From Geobacter sp. (GTDB lineage Bacteria > Desulfobacterota > Desulfuromonadia > Geobacterales > Geobacteraceae), in contig JACOUQ010000004.1 of the NCBI GenBank assembly GCA_016177775.1, forward strand, positions 226,102 to 290,101: a stretch of DNA of 64,000 nucleotides. The letters are read 5' to 3'. Made by a program: the position numbers and the translations under genes. The number at the start of each line of letters is the position of its first letter. Positions within the stretch are counted from its first letter, which is position 1. Under the pieces are notes generated by a model, which was not told the origin of the DNA, searched no databases, and saw only the letters and a program-made list of their open reading frames with translations. Of this stretch, positions 1 to 9,365 are shown one piece after another.

Positions 1-1058
1 TGAACGCCGACTACCGCGACGCCAATCTGCCGGTCATCACCTGGGACGCTTCGCTCTACGCCATGGTAGAGGCGCTCTCCTCCGTGGCCATCGGCCTGAT
101 CGTCTGGTACGGCGGGGGCGAAATCGTCCGGGGCAACCTCAGCTTCGGCGCCCTGGTCGCCTTCATCCAGTACATCGAGAAGTTCTTCTCCCCCATCCGC
201 GACCTCTCCTCCAAGTACTCGGTCATGCAGGGTGCCATGGCCGCGCTGGAGAGGATTTTTCATCTGCTGGATACGGAAAAGGATGAAATGGGGACAGATC
301 TAATTTCAACTCACCAAAATAGATCTGTCCCCATTTCTACCATCGACTTCCGCGACGTATGGTTCGCCTACAACAACGACGACTACGTCCTGAAGGGACT
401 CAACCTCACCCTCCGCAGGGGAGAAAAGGTGGCCATGGTGGGAGAGACCGGCGGCGGCAAAACCACGGTGACCCGCCTCCTCTCCCGCTTCTACGAGGTG
501 AGCAGGGGAAGCATCGCCATCGACGGAACCGACATCCGCGAACTTTCGCTGCACGGCCTGCGTCGCCGAATCGGAGTGGTGCTCCAGGATCCCTTCCTCT
601 TCACCGGCACCATCCGCTTCAACATCTCCCTGGGGAACCCCGGCGCCGAGAGCCGGGTCGAGGTGGCAGCACGGATTGTGGGAGCCGACCGGTTCATCAG
701 GCGCCTGCCGCTTGGGTTCGACGAGGAGGTGCGGGAAAAGGGGAGCAACCTCTCCGCCGGAGAGCGGCAGCTCATCTCCTTTGCCAGGGCCGTGGCCTTC
801 GATCCGGAGATTCTGGTGCTGGATGAGGCTACCGCCAGCGTCGACACCGCCAGCGAGCGCCTGATCCAGGAAGGCCTGAAGGGGCTCATGGCCGGCCGCA
901 CCACGCTGGTAGTCGCCCACCGCCTCTCCACCATCCGCGACGCCGACCGAATCGTGGTGATCCACCGGGGGGAGAAGGTAGAGGAGGGGAGCCACGAGGA
1001 GCTGATGGCCCAACAGGGGCTTTATTACCGGCTGTACCAGTTGCAGTTCAGGGATTGA
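1..1058 (+). CDS. ABC exporter (MsbA-like), 3' part
   Basis: C-terminal part of a fused membrane/ATPase ABC exporter; the frame is open from base 3, so the start lies outside the window. About 85 residues of the last membrane helices are followed by the nucleotide-binding domain: Walker A GETGGGKTT, a Q-loop (VVLQDPFLF), an ABC signature written LSAGERQ, Walker B ILVLDEAT and the switch histidine in VVAHRL. The family exports lipids, lipid A or drugs as a dimer; the substrate cannot be read here. The linker between the two domains (about 285-337) is replaced by a 17-bp inverted repeat that is translated in frame. ABC assignment is secure, substrate unknown. Confidence 0.9.
   Translation, partial: NADYRDANLPVITWDASLYAMVEALSSVAIGLIVWYGGGEIVRGNLSFGALVAFIQYIEKFFSPIRDLSSKYSVMQGAMAALERIFHLLDTEKDEMGTDLISTHQNRSVPISTIDFRDVWFAYNNDDYVLKGLNLTLRRGEKVAMVGETGGGKTTVTRLLSRFYEVSRGSIAIDGTDIRELSLHGLRRRIGVVLQDPFLFTGTIRFNISLGNPGAESRVEVAARIVGADRFIRRLPLGFDEEVREKGSNLSAGERQLISFARAVAFDPEILVLDEATASVDTASERLIQEGLKGLMAGRTTLVVAHRLSTIRDADRIVVIHRGEKVEEGSHEELMAQQGLYYRLYQLQFRD
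285..337. repeat. 53-bp palindromic element inside the ABC exporter gene
   Basis: Two perfect 17-bp arms, GAAATGGGGACAGATCT at 285-301 and its exact reverse complement at 321-337, surround a 19-nt loop. The GGGGACAGAT core resembles the short REP-like palindromes mobilised by Y1/RAYT-type transposases. It sits within an intact reading frame. Confidence 0.8.
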
Positions 1059-1192
1059 CCTTCCTTGCAACGAGTCACCGCGCTGGCCCCAAGCTGGAGC
1101 CTTCCGGACAAGCATGAATTCAATTTATTGTATGTTTTGCGGTTAAATCGGTGTAATCTGCGGATAAAAGACCGATCCTGGAGTCCCATATC

Positions 1193-3106
1193 ATGAAACA
1201 CCTCATCCTCGGCACCGCCGGCCATATCGACCATGGCAAGACCTCCCTGGTCCGCGCCCTTACCGGCATTGACACCGACCGCCTCAAGGAGGAGAAGGCG
1301 CGCGGCATCACCATTGAGCTAGGCTTCGCCCACCTGGAGCTGCCAGAGGGGGTTCGGTTCGGGATTGTCGACGTGCCGGGGCACGAGCGGTTCGTCCGCG
1401 CCATGGTGGCCGGCGTCGGCGGGATGGACCTGGTAATGCTTGTCGTAGCCGCGGACGAGGGGATCATGCCCCAGACGCGGGAGCACCTGGAGATCTGCCA
1501 GTTGCTTGGGGTAAAGAAGGGTCTGGTGGCCCTCACCAAGAAAGACATGGTGGACCCGGAGTGGCTCGCCCTCGTCACCGAGGAGGTGCGGGACTACCTT
1601 GCCGGCTCGTTCCTGGAGGCGGCCCCCATTGTGCCTGTGTCGTCGCGGACCGGCGAGGGGATCGAGGAGCTGAAGAAGGTCTTGGGGAAACTGGCACAGG
1701 AGGTTGGGGAAAAGCGACACGACGGCCCCTTCCGCCTCCCGGTGGACCGGGTCTTCACCATCACCGGCTTCGGCACGGTAGTTACCGGCACCCTCCTTTC
1801 CGGCGAGATCGGTGTGGGGGATGACGTGGAGGTCCTGCCGGCCGGCCGCGCCTGCAAGGTGCGCGGCCTCCAGGTCCACGGCCGGAAGGCCGACAAGGCC
1901 GAGGCCGGACAGCGGCTGGCGGTGAACCTCCAGGGGGTGGAGCACACCGAGGTGCTGCGGGGCGACGTGGTGGTCCCCAAGGGGCTCTACCACCCCACCC
2001 GTATCGTGGACGTCCGACTCAATTATCTGCAATCCGCGCTCCGCGAGCTGAAACACCGCTCCACCCTGCGGCTCCACTCCGCCACCTACGAGGTTCCGGC
2101 CAAGGTGATCCTTTTCGACCAGGACGCTCTCCAGCCTGGAGAAACGGCCTTCGCCCAGCTCCGGCTGGAGCACCCGGTGCTCCTCCTCCCCGGTGACCCC
2201 TTTGTGCTCCGCACCTACTCCCCCCAGGCCACCCTCGGGGGCGGTGCCGTCCTCGACCCTTCCCCCCCGCGACGCCGCCGCCGGTCTACGGAGGCGATGG
2301 AACTCCTCCAGGCGATAGAGGAAGTAGACGACACCGGCAAGATCCGCCTGATGATCCGGGCAAGCCTCCTCTCGGGGCTCTCCTTCGACGAGCTGGTGAA
2401 TCGCACCGGCATGTCCGCAAAAAAGATCGACGCAGCCCTTGCCGCTATTCTCACGTCAGGTGAAGTAATACAGATGGTGCGGGAGCCCCGCACCTTCCTC
2501 TCCCGCGAGGCGTTCGACACCCTGAAGGGGAAGCTTCTCTCCGAGTTGAACGCCTACCTGAAGGAAAACGCCTTGAAGGACGGGATCAGCAAGGAAGAAC
2601 TCAAGTCCCGCATCCCGAAACGGAGCGACCCCCGCTTTTTCGGACCGGTACTATCCGTGCTGGAGAAAGAAGGGAAGGCGGTGGTCGACCGCGACCTGGT
2701 CAAGCTCCCCGGCCGCAAGGGGGAGGCGACCGTGGACCAGGCCGAGCTCCAGGGGAAGATCGAGGGGCTTTTGAAACAGGGGGGGATGGAACCCCCCACC
2801 ATCAAGGAGATGTGCGACGCGCTCCGCTGCCCGGAGAAGGCGCTGCTGGAGCACCTGGCGTTCCTGGTGAAGGAGGGGAGGGTGGCGAAGATCAAGAGCG
2901 ACATGTTCTACGCCCCGGAACCCCTCTCGCAGATCAGGGAAAAGCTGGTGACCTACTTGAAGGAAAAGGGGGAGATCACTCCCCCTGAACTACGCGAAGC
3001 AACCGGCGGCCTGTCGCGTAAGTTCATGATCCCGCTGCTGGAGTATTTTGACGGGGAGAAGGTAACCATCAGGGTTGGGGACAAGCGGGTGCTGCGGCGA
3101 GGGTAA
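1193..3106 (+). CDS. selB: Selenocysteine-specific elongation factor SelB
   Basis: GTPase that brings selenocysteyl-tRNA(Sec) to the ribosome at UGA codons followed by a SECIS hairpin. The 637 residues match family length. G1 is GHIDHGKT (residues 10-17), G3 DVPGH (60-64) and G4 TKKD (115-118), followed by EF-Tu-like beta domains. The C-terminal third is predicted winged-helix repeats of the SECIS-binding type. ATG at 1193 follows TGGAG. selA and tRNA-Sec are not in the window. The gene implies that selenoproteins are made, as in known Geobacter. Confidence 0.96.
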   Translation: MKHLILGTAGHIDHGKTSLVRALTGIDTDRLKEEKARGITIELGFAHLELPEGVRFGIVDVPGHERFVRAMVAGVGGMDLVMLVVAADEGIMPQTREHLEICQLLGVKKGLVALTKKDMVDPEWLALVTEEVRDYLAGSFLEAAPIVPVSSRTGEGIEELKKVLGKLAQEVGEKRHDGPFRLPVDRVFTITGFGTVVTGTLLSGEIGVGDDVEVLPAGRACKVRGLQVHGRKADKAEAGQRLAVNLQGVEHTEVLRGDVVVPKGLYHPTRIVDVRLNYLQSALRELKHRSTLRLHSATYEVPAKVILFDQDALQPGETAFAQLRLEHPVLLLPGDPFVLRTYSPQATLGGGAVLDPSPPRRRRRSTEAMELLQAIEEVDDTGKIRLMIRASLLSGLSFDELVNRTGMSAKKIDAALAAILTSGEVIQMVREPRTFLSREAFDTLKGKLLSELNAYLKENALKDGISKEELKSRIPKRSDPRFFGPVLSVLEKEGKAVVDRDLVKLPGRKGEATVDQAELQGKIEGLLKQGGMEPPTIKEMCDALRCPEKALLEHLAFLVKEGRVAKIKSDMFYAPEPLSQIREKLVTYLKEKGEITPPELREATGGLSRKFMIPLLEYFDGEKVTIRVGDKRVLRRG

Positions 3107-3109
3107 ACT

Positions 3110-5077
3110 TCACCAGATGTAATCCTTCGCGATCTCCCGCTTGTCATGGCCATGGAGTATATGCAGCACCCGGAGCTTTTTCAGCTGGACCGGGGAAAGG
3201 CTGCCCAGGGGGATGTAGACGATCTTCCTGCCGAGGCGGGAGGCGATCTGCCTGAAGATGCTGCGGGGCGGGCGGGGGGCGGTGTAGACCACGTGCTTCT
3301 CGGGGGAATAGTCGATGGCAGCAAGGAGGAGCACCTCCGCCTTGGTGCGGGCGAAGGCGTAGTCCCGGTCGCTCCAGACGTCGTACATCCGGCGGGGCGG
3401 GTAGGAGAGGAGAAAGCCGCCATACTCGCAGCGGCAGATGCCGGGACCGGCGATGTTCTCCGCAGGGTTGGTGGCGTAGAAGGCCATGTCCGACTCCTGC
3501 TCGTGCTCGCCGAGCCAGGTCATCCGGTAGGGGAAGCGCTCGTTTGCCCGGTCCTCGTCGAAGATCACCACCACCCCGCCGACCCCGCCCTTTGCCCTCT
3601 GCTGCTCCCGGACGTAGATCTTCCCTTCGTGCAGGTTGCGGATGGTCTCCCGCATGTCGATCCCGTCCAGCATGGACGAAGTGAACGGCTCAACTCTTGT
3701 CAGCTCCTCGGAGAGCTGCCGTGCCCCCTTTTTCTTCAGGAACCTCCCGTAATCCTCAATCACCACGTCTTCCGGAGGATAGGAACAGATGGACGGATTG
3801 TCGAACCCCTCCAGCCATTCGCCGGGGCGCTTCTCCTTCCGCCGCTTCAGGAACTGCAAGGGGGAGAGTCCCTTGGCGTGACGGCGCTCCCGGGGGCGGA
3901 ACCGGATGCGGAGGCTTCCGCCCCACAGCTCCTCTGGGGAAAGCCGGACGGAGGGGAGGTCGCTTTCGGCCCGCTGCCATGGGTAGAAGGTGGCGAGCCG
4001 GGCAAAGGCATAGGCGAAATTGTCGTCAACGCATCCCCGGGCCGAGACCAGTAGCTGGTATAGGTCGGGAAGTAGCCGCCCAGCCAGGAGGGCGTAGTTG
4101 CGGGTGAAGCGGAAGAAAGCCCGCTTCTGCCAGATGTGAACCGGCTCTCCGGTTTCTTCGCGGTAGTGGCGGGCCGCTTCGTTGAAGAGATGGAGATTAA
4201 CACGCTGGCGGTCAGGGAACTCTCCCGCCATCCCCAGGTGCCGGGCGCTCCGTATGATGGCACAGCGGAGGATCTCCTCCTCGGAACCCTCCCTCTTCCC
4301 CCCCTCGATCAGTTCCAGGGCATTGAAGCGCTTGCGCAGCCCAGACACGTCGCGGGTAGGTTCGTCCGGCAGCTCCCCCCGTCGCATCTCGTAAACCGCC
4401 GAAAGGAACGAAAACTCCCCCAGCACCTCCCGGCAGGAGTCGGGGTGGAGATTGCAGACCCGCACATTATCCCGCCGCACCCGCTCCAGGGGGGTCGCTT
4501 GATGGTAGCCGAACGCCTCCCGCACCCGCTCCAGGTGGAACATGCCGCAGACGAAGAGTATCCGCCCGTATTTTTCTGAAAGTTCCCGCAGATGGAAGGC
4601 CATTCCCTTCTCCCGCCGCATGTCTTCCGGGCCGGGCCGAAGCGAAACTGAAGCCTTCAGGTACTCGTCGTAATAGGCCTTAAGGCCGATCCGGTGGATG
4701 GCGTAGGAGTCGGGAAGGGGCTCGAAATGGAGGGGATAGTGACCGGTGTCCACGTCTACCAGGTGGAGGGGAATGCCGTTTCCCAGGGCAAGCCGCGCCG
4801 CTTCAACCAAGGGATCGGCGGGCTCCACCAGGAGATGGACCGTTGATGAGGCGCCCTCTTTGCCGCCAGTTTCGTATGAAACTACCGAAATCTCGGGGAG
4901 CCTTTGCACAGCCCGCACAAACTGCGCCTCGATGGTCGGCGGGAGCTCGATGGCAATGCAGTCGGGCTTGACCCGCTCGAACGCCTGCCGCACCAGCTGG
5001 GCGAACTCCATCCGGTAATGGAGGACCGGCAGGGCATGGACCGGGCCGAATTGTATCATGTGAAGGCGATGGGGCAT
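3110..5077 (-). CDS. Unknown 655-aa protein, TraB/DUF5682-like N-terminus
   Basis: Not confidently recognised. The N-terminal ~190 residues (IQFGPVHALPVL, KPDCIAIELPP, then FVCGMFHLERV) recall the TraB/ChaN-type and DUF5682 folds, in which a conserved His/Glu pattern is thought to be enzymatic. The rest has no motif I can name and is rich in Arg/Glu. No signal peptide or membrane segment is seen. It starts 14 nt after the stop of the MFS gene on the same strand, so the two are probably co-transcribed; a link to that transporter's substrate is only inference. Confidence 0.6.
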   Translation of the reverse strand: MPHRLHMIQFGPVHALPVLHYRMEFAQLVRQAFERVKPDCIAIELPPTIEAQFVRAVQRLPEISVVSYETGGKEGASSTVHLLVEPADPLVEAARLALGNGIPLHLVDVDTGHYPLHFEPLPDSYAIHRIGLKAYYDEYLKASVSLRPGPEDMRREKGMAFHLRELSEKYGRILFVCGMFHLERVREAFGYHQATPLERVRRDNVRVCNLHPDSCREVLGEFSFLSAVYEMRRGELPDEPTRDVSGLRKRFNALELIEGGKREGSEEEILRCAIIRSARHLGMAGEFPDRQRVNLHLFNEAARHYREETGEPVHIWQKRAFFRFTRNYALLAGRLLPDLYQLLVSARGCVDDNFAYAFARLATFYPWQRAESDLPSVRLSPEELWGGSLRIRFRPRERRHAKGLSPLQFLKRRKEKRPGEWLEGFDNPSICSYPPEDVVIEDYGRFLKKKGARQLSEELTRVEPFTSSMLDGIDMRETIRNLHEGKIYVREQQRAKGGVGGVVVIFDEDRANERFPYRMTWLGEHEQESDMAFYATNPAENIAGPGICRCEYGGFLLSYPPRRMYDVWSDRDYAFARTKAEVLLLAAIDYSPEKHVVYTAPRPPRSIFRQIASRLGRKIVYIPLGSLSPVQLKKLRVLHILHGHDKREIAKDYIW

Positions 5078-5091
5078 GATGAATCCGCGGG

Positions 5092-6351
5092 CTACAGAAA
5101 TTCCTCGAAATAGTCCAGATCCTTGTGGAAGGTCTCCTCAAGGCGGTAGAGAGAATAGAGGGCGACGGCGAGGCAGAGGATGCAGACGGTTACTGCGCCC
5201 CCCTCCAGGCCCAACAACTGGCGGGCCCACTGGAAGAAAAGGGTGATCGGGACAACCATCCCCCGCACGAAGTTGGGGACCGTGGTGGCGACCGTGGCCC
5301 GCAGGTTGGTGCCGAACTGCTCGGCGGCGATGGTGACGAAAATGGCCCAGTAGCCGCTGGCAAATCCCAGGAAGGCGCAGACCCCGTAGAAGGCCGCCGG
5401 GGAGAGGCTTCCCTGGAGGAAATAGGCCGCCACCCCGAGCACGGTTAGTGACAGGAAGATGAACACCACCTTCTTCCGGCTCTTCAGAAGCTGGCTCAGC
5501 ATCCCGCTGGCAAAGTCCCCGAACACGAGCCCCAGGTAGCAGAACATGACCGCATTGCCGGCCGATACGGGGCCGGTGGTGCCGAGGGCCTTGGCAAATT
5601 CGGGGGAAAAGGTGATGAGGATGCCGACCACGAACCAGGTCGGCACACCGATCAGGATCGAGTTGGCGAAGCGCGAAAACCTTCCGGCATCGGTGAACAG
5701 GGCAAGGAAGTTCCCGGAGCGGACCTGCTGGTTCTTCATCTCGCCGAACATCCCGGACTCGGCCACGCTCACCCGCATGATGAGCAGGAGCAGCCCCAGC
5801 GCCCCGCCGATGAAGAAGGCGTTGCGCCACTCGAACGCCTTGGCCACGAAGTTGGCCAGTATCGCCCCCGACACCCCGACCGAAGCCACGATCATGGTCC
5901 CGTACCCCCGCACGCTCTTGTGCAGGACCTCGCTCACCAGGGTTATCCCGGCCCCCAGCTCTCCGGCGAGCCCGATGCCGGCGATGAAGCGCAGGGCCGC
6001 ATAGGCCGGGAGCGAGGTTGCCAGGCCGTTGGCCAGGTTGGCGACCGAGTAGATGAAGATGGAGCCGAACATGATCTTGAGCCGCCCCTTCTTGTCCCCC
6101 AGCACCCCCCAGATGATCCCGCCGATGAGCATCCCGGCCATCTGCATGTTCAGAAGGAACACCCCCTTGTCGATCAGCTCCTGCCCGGCAAGCCCCAGCG
6201 ATTTTAGGCTCGGCACCCGGACAATGCTGAACAGCACCAGGTCATAGATGTCGACGAAGTAGCCAAGGGCGGCGACGATGACCGGGAGGGAGATGACGGA
6301 TTTGAGGACATTGGTTGATGTTGAGGAGAGGGCTGATTCGTTCATGGGCAC
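5092..6351 (-). CDS. Major facilitator superfamily transporter
   Basis: Secondary transporter of 419 aa with about 12 hydrophobic segments. Loop 2-3 carries the MFS signature as GDKKGR (residues 85-90), preceded by a helix ending in GGIIWGVL. The N-terminal layout (GYFVDIYDLVLFSIV) resembles the metabolite:H+ symporter group that includes organic-acid carriers. Substrate cannot be set from sequence. It heads a probable two-gene unit with the 655-aa gene downstream; the 187 bp upstream would hold its promoter. Confidence 0.85.
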   Translation of the reverse strand: MPMNESALSSTSTNVLKSVISLPVIVAALGYFVDIYDLVLFSIVRVPSLKSLGLAGQELIDKGVFLLNMQMAGMLIGGIIWGVLGDKKGRLKIMFGSIFIYSVANLANGLATSLPAYAALRFIAGIGLAGELGAGITLVSEVLHKSVRGYGTMIVASVGVSGAILANFVAKAFEWRNAFFIGGALGLLLLIMRVSVAESGMFGEMKNQQVRSGNFLALFTDAGRFSRFANSILIGVPTWFVVGILITFSPEFAKALGTTGPVSAGNAVMFCYLGLVFGDFASGMLSQLLKSRKKVVFIFLSLTVLGVAAYFLQGSLSPAAFYGVCAFLGFASGYWAIFVTIAAEQFGTNLRATVATTVPNFVRGMVVPITLFFQWARQLLGLEGGAVTVCILCLAVALYSLYRLEETFHKDLDYFEEFL

Positions 6352-6538
6352 CTCACATTGGTTGTTCTTTCCTGCGGCAACGAGCTACTACCTTTACTCT
6401 CTCTCGAATCAGAACGGCCCCAGGAGATACCAGTCAGTATTGCAAAATTAAAAGGATATATTGCAGGCACGATGAAACTAAAGATCATATCGCAGCTTTG
6501 CATGCCTGAGTTGGCGCGCTGCCCCAATTTTTTCCCAT
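6352..6538. other. Intergenic region between MFS and the 733-aa gene
   Basis: AT-richer spacer of 187 bp. It must contain the promoter of the leftward MFS gene and the 3' end of the 733-aa gene. No strong terminator hairpin, tRNA or repeat is visible. Confidence 0.4.
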
Positions 6539-8740
6539 TTACTCCCCTGCCCTGCGCCCCAGATAAGCATGCACCGTCATCTGCGCCACGCCACGCATGA
6601 GCCCCGCCCCACCAAGGCTTTCCGCCGCGGCGACATGCTCGGCGACCAGCAGCATTTTCTCCGGAGCAAGCTGCGGCCTGCCTGTTGCCGCATTAAGCCA
6701 GAGTGTGGTGAGTGCCAGACGTTCCACCCATTGCGACCGCCGTGGTTGCAGTATCTCGCTGACCACTGCATCCGCCGCACGACCGCAAGCCGCGGCGGTG
6801 AGCCTTTTGGCGGTGAGCTGCCGGGAAAGGAGCTCATCCACGTCCCTGTCGTCCTCAAACCAGGATGCGGCAAACGGCAGCGACATCGGCCACGATTCGC
6901 TCTCGGCCAGCACCTTGCCGACCGCTGACGGTATGCGCGGAGCAAGCTCCCCCCGCAGGGAAACGAGCAGTTTTCCCGGATCGACCGGCTCCGGCCTCCA
7001 GCCGGGAATTCCCATGATCTCCGCCACCTCCAGAAGGCCAGCGGGCACGGTAGTATTCCGGCAAAGGCCCGTCGCGAGGCCATGGGCGACCATTCGCTCA
7101 AGCAGCCAAGCCGCAACCGGCTGCGCTCCCCCGTCCATCTTGAAGGCCTGGGACATCCTCTTCATCTCGGCAGCAGGCAGGGGAGGGGTCACCCATGCGT
7201 CGACAATTCCCTCCGAAAGCTTGACCAGGAGGGAGGCGACCACATACTGCCCCTTTTCCCTGCCGATCATCCAGAACCCCTGGGCGGAAGCGCCATCCAC
7301 CGGCGAAGCGAGGATCTCCGTGATTTCGGTCTCCCGGACCCGGGCGCATTGAACGCCGGCCCGGCGGGCATCGGCAATGGTCCTGTCGATGTCGGCCCGC
7401 ACGGTGCCGGCATGCCAATTGCGGGTCAGGATCAGGCGGCGCAGGGTCTCCGGCGTAATCTTGTCCCCTCCCGCTGCTGCCAGGATCGCCGGAAACTTGT
7501 CGCGCACCCCGACCAGGGGATGGAATGACATCAATCCGGCAACCTCCCGCAGAACAGGCGATTTGTGAACAGCCATCTCGGCCGCCAGCTGCAGCTGCAT
7601 CTCCTCGGGCGCCAGCCGGAACCGGTCGGTAATGATGGAAAACCGGTCGAATACGCTTTCCGCCCCCATCTCGGCCATGGCCTGCACGATTTCGGCGAGG
7701 GGATCGCCCCCGGTAAACGGCACGACCTTCCCATCAAAAGAATCGGACATCATCCGCTGAAATGCCTCGGCAAGAAGCGGCAGCGGCTCCAGCCGGCAGT
7801 CCGCCAGATTGCGCACCACCTCGGCGCCAAGAAACGACGCGGGGCCGGAATGGAACAGCTTGTCGGCGATATGCCTCTGGAGCGCCTCGTTCAGGGCCGC
7901 GCTTTCCGGGCGCCTCCGCTCCAGATCGACCCGCAGCCGCTCGAAAACGGCCCGCAGAAGGATGAGGCAGGCATGAATACGATCATCCTGGTCCTCTGCA
8001 TCGCGCGCACCCTCCTCGGCGAGCAGATCGATGAGCGGGAAGGCAAGGTCGGGATTTCCATCGATCACCCGCTCGGCCTCGGAAACGCCCGAGAACTTTT
8101 TCCGCTTCAGTTCCCGGAGCATGTCGGAAAGAAGGGCCTGCGCAGTTGCCCGGCCGTCGCCCGGATCGCCTGAGGCGTCGCCGGCAATGGCGGGCTCCTC
8201 GAAGAGCAGAGGCTGTTTGCCTTTCCGTTTCTTTGAGTCGGGGCGGGGCTTACTGCGCACCATGGCCGAGAGAAGCTCCTCGAACTCCGCGAACATGTCG
8301 GAGTCATCCGGGGCCTCTACTGGGACGCGGACAACCGACCCCGGCTTGGGAAAAGAGCGCCCCTTGTACTTTTTGCCATCGATCTTTTCCCGCGCCAGCC
8401 GGTAATGGCTGTAAAGATGCTCCAGAAAAGCCGCTTCCGTGTTCACCAGCTCTGTGAAGATCTCCAGCAGCAGTTCCGCATGACGGGACTGGGGCATGAA
8501 CGGCTCAAGATACGGCCCGGCTTCCTCCGCGTCAGGGTCGAACCCGAAGGCGATATGGGCGAGGTCCTTTCCCTTCTCGTTAAGCACCGAGACGGCTATG
8601 CGGCGGCAGTCGCATTTCTGTTCGGCGCAATGGGAATCGAAAAAACGGTACGTCCCCTTCGGGAGCGTGCCGGTCTTGCTGTCCAGGCGCAGACAGAAGG
8701 TCTCGTTGTCTTTGGGAAAAAGTTCCGAATATTGGATCAT
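6539..8740 (-). CDS. Unknown 733-aa protein with N-terminal Cys cluster
   Basis: No family recognised. The start is set at ATG 8740, preceded by GGAG at good spacing; an upstream in-frame start (8785) lacks a ribosome site. Residues 33-42 carry a compact HCAEQKCDCRR cluster that could bind a metal. Residues ~165-195 are a basic linker (SKKRKGKQP). The middle and C-terminal parts look mostly helical with Leu/Ala-rich stretches, suggesting HEAT-like or other helical repeats. It lies 60 bp downstream of an AlbA_2 gene and the restriction-modification genes, so it may be a defence-island passenger, though its GC and codon use resemble the host core. Confidence 0.6.
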   Translation of the reverse strand: MIQYSELFPKDNETFCLRLDSKTGTLPKGTYRFFDSHCAEQKCDCRRIAVSVLNEKGKDLAHIAFGFDPDAEEAGPYLEPFMPQSRHAELLLEIFTELVNTEAAFLEHLYSHYRLAREKIDGKKYKGRSFPKPGSVVRVPVEAPDDSDMFAEFEELLSAMVRSKPRPDSKKRKGKQPLLFEEPAIAGDASGDPGDGRATAQALLSDMLRELKRKKFSGVSEAERVIDGNPDLAFPLIDLLAEEGARDAEDQDDRIHACLILLRAVFERLRVDLERRRPESAALNEALQRHIADKLFHSGPASFLGAEVVRNLADCRLEPLPLLAEAFQRMMSDSFDGKVVPFTGGDPLAEIVQAMAEMGAESVFDRFSIITDRFRLAPEEMQLQLAAEMAVHKSPVLREVAGLMSFHPLVGVRDKFPAILAAAGGDKITPETLRRLILTRNWHAGTVRADIDRTIADARRAGVQCARVRETEITEILASPVDGASAQGFWMIGREKGQYVVASLLVKLSEGIVDAWVTPPLPAAEMKRMSQAFKMDGGAQPVAAWLLERMVAHGLATGLCRNTTVPAGLLEVAEIMGIPGWRPEPVDPGKLLVSLRGELAPRIPSAVGKVLAESESWPMSLPFAASWFEDDRDVDELLSRQLTAKRLTAAACGRAADAVVSEILQPRRSQWVERLALTTLWLNAATGRPQLAPEKMLLVAEHVAAAESLGGAGLMRGVAQMTVHAYLGRRAGE

Positions 8741-8765
8741 AATATCTCCGCTTCCTTTGCTACAC

Positions 8766-8803
8766 TGAAGCAAATAATGATGCAAACAGGCATCTTTGCT
8801 TCA
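8766..8803. repeat. Nested inverted repeat between AlbA_2 gene and 733-aa gene
   Basis: Outer arms TGAAGCAAA (8766-8774) and TTTGCTTCA (8795-8803) enclose inner arms GATGC/GCATC. The right outer arm includes the stop codon of the AlbA_2 gene. No U-tract follows, so it may be an operator or an mRNA hairpin rather than a terminator. Confidence 0.6.
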
Positions 8804-9304
8804 CGATTTGCTTAATGATTGCTTCAGATGCCAATGAGCACTCTGCCCATGCCCAATTTGGTATATGAGCCCATCAGCCTCCAGTTCTTTTAAGAGTCGA
8901 TAGGCTTGTTGGCGACCCAAATCAGTGAAGCCTCTTATGTCAGCGTTTCTCAGCGGGCGATCCTTGAGCAGGGAAAGAATTCGGACCTTAACCGCCTCCT
9001 TGTCCAGCCTCCTCGTCATGTCGTAGGTGACCTCGTACAGGGTGGCGTTCAGCGCCTCCAGGTCAGGCGCGAAGTCAATCCCGACAATGGCCTTGTCGCA
9101 GCCGAGGAGACGCTCACGGACGCCGAAAACAACAGTGCCACCGGAAGCGTTGCCGAGACAGATTGCCATCTCCTTGGCGAGTTCCCGCAGCTTGGTTTCG
9201 GTAGGACACTCCTTGAAATCGAGGGTCTCGGTTTCGAGGTCGTCAGCGATCTGCTCGTCAAGCAGTGGGAGTAAGGAGAGGATTTTTTCAGTGAAGTGGG
9301 CCAC
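8801..9304 (-). CDS. Short AlbA_2 (Schlafen-like) domain protein with winged helix
   Basis: 167 aa, GTG start preceded by AAAGGA. Residues ~25-85 match the AlbA_2 domain (ETLDFKECP, then LGNASGGTVVFGV), found in Schlafen-like and putative transcriptional regulators. The C-terminal ~60 residues form a winged-helix-like segment (RILSLLKDRPLRNADI... YRLLKELEADGLI). Full-length relatives of ~400-500 aa have an additional domain between these two parts, so this looks like an internally shortened version. It is 61 bp downstream of hsdS on the same strand and may be co-transcribed. Confidence 0.7.
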   Translation of the reverse strand: MAHFTEKILSLLPLLDEQIADDLETETLDFKECPTETKLRELAKEMAICLGNASGGTVVFGVRERLLGCDKAIVGIDFAPDLEALNATLYEVTYDMTRRLDKEAVKVRILSLLKDRPLRNADIRGFTDLGRQQAYRLLKELEADGLIYQIGHGQSAHWHLKQSLSKS

Positions 9305-9365
9305 TAAGGTTCCTTTCTGTCAACCAATGTGTAGACGCGACACTATACTTTCCCCTTTTTCCCGC

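Noticed and set aside
1059..1192. tRNA-Sec upstream of selB
   Set aside because: No 90-nt cloverleaf with long variable arm in the 134-bp spacer.
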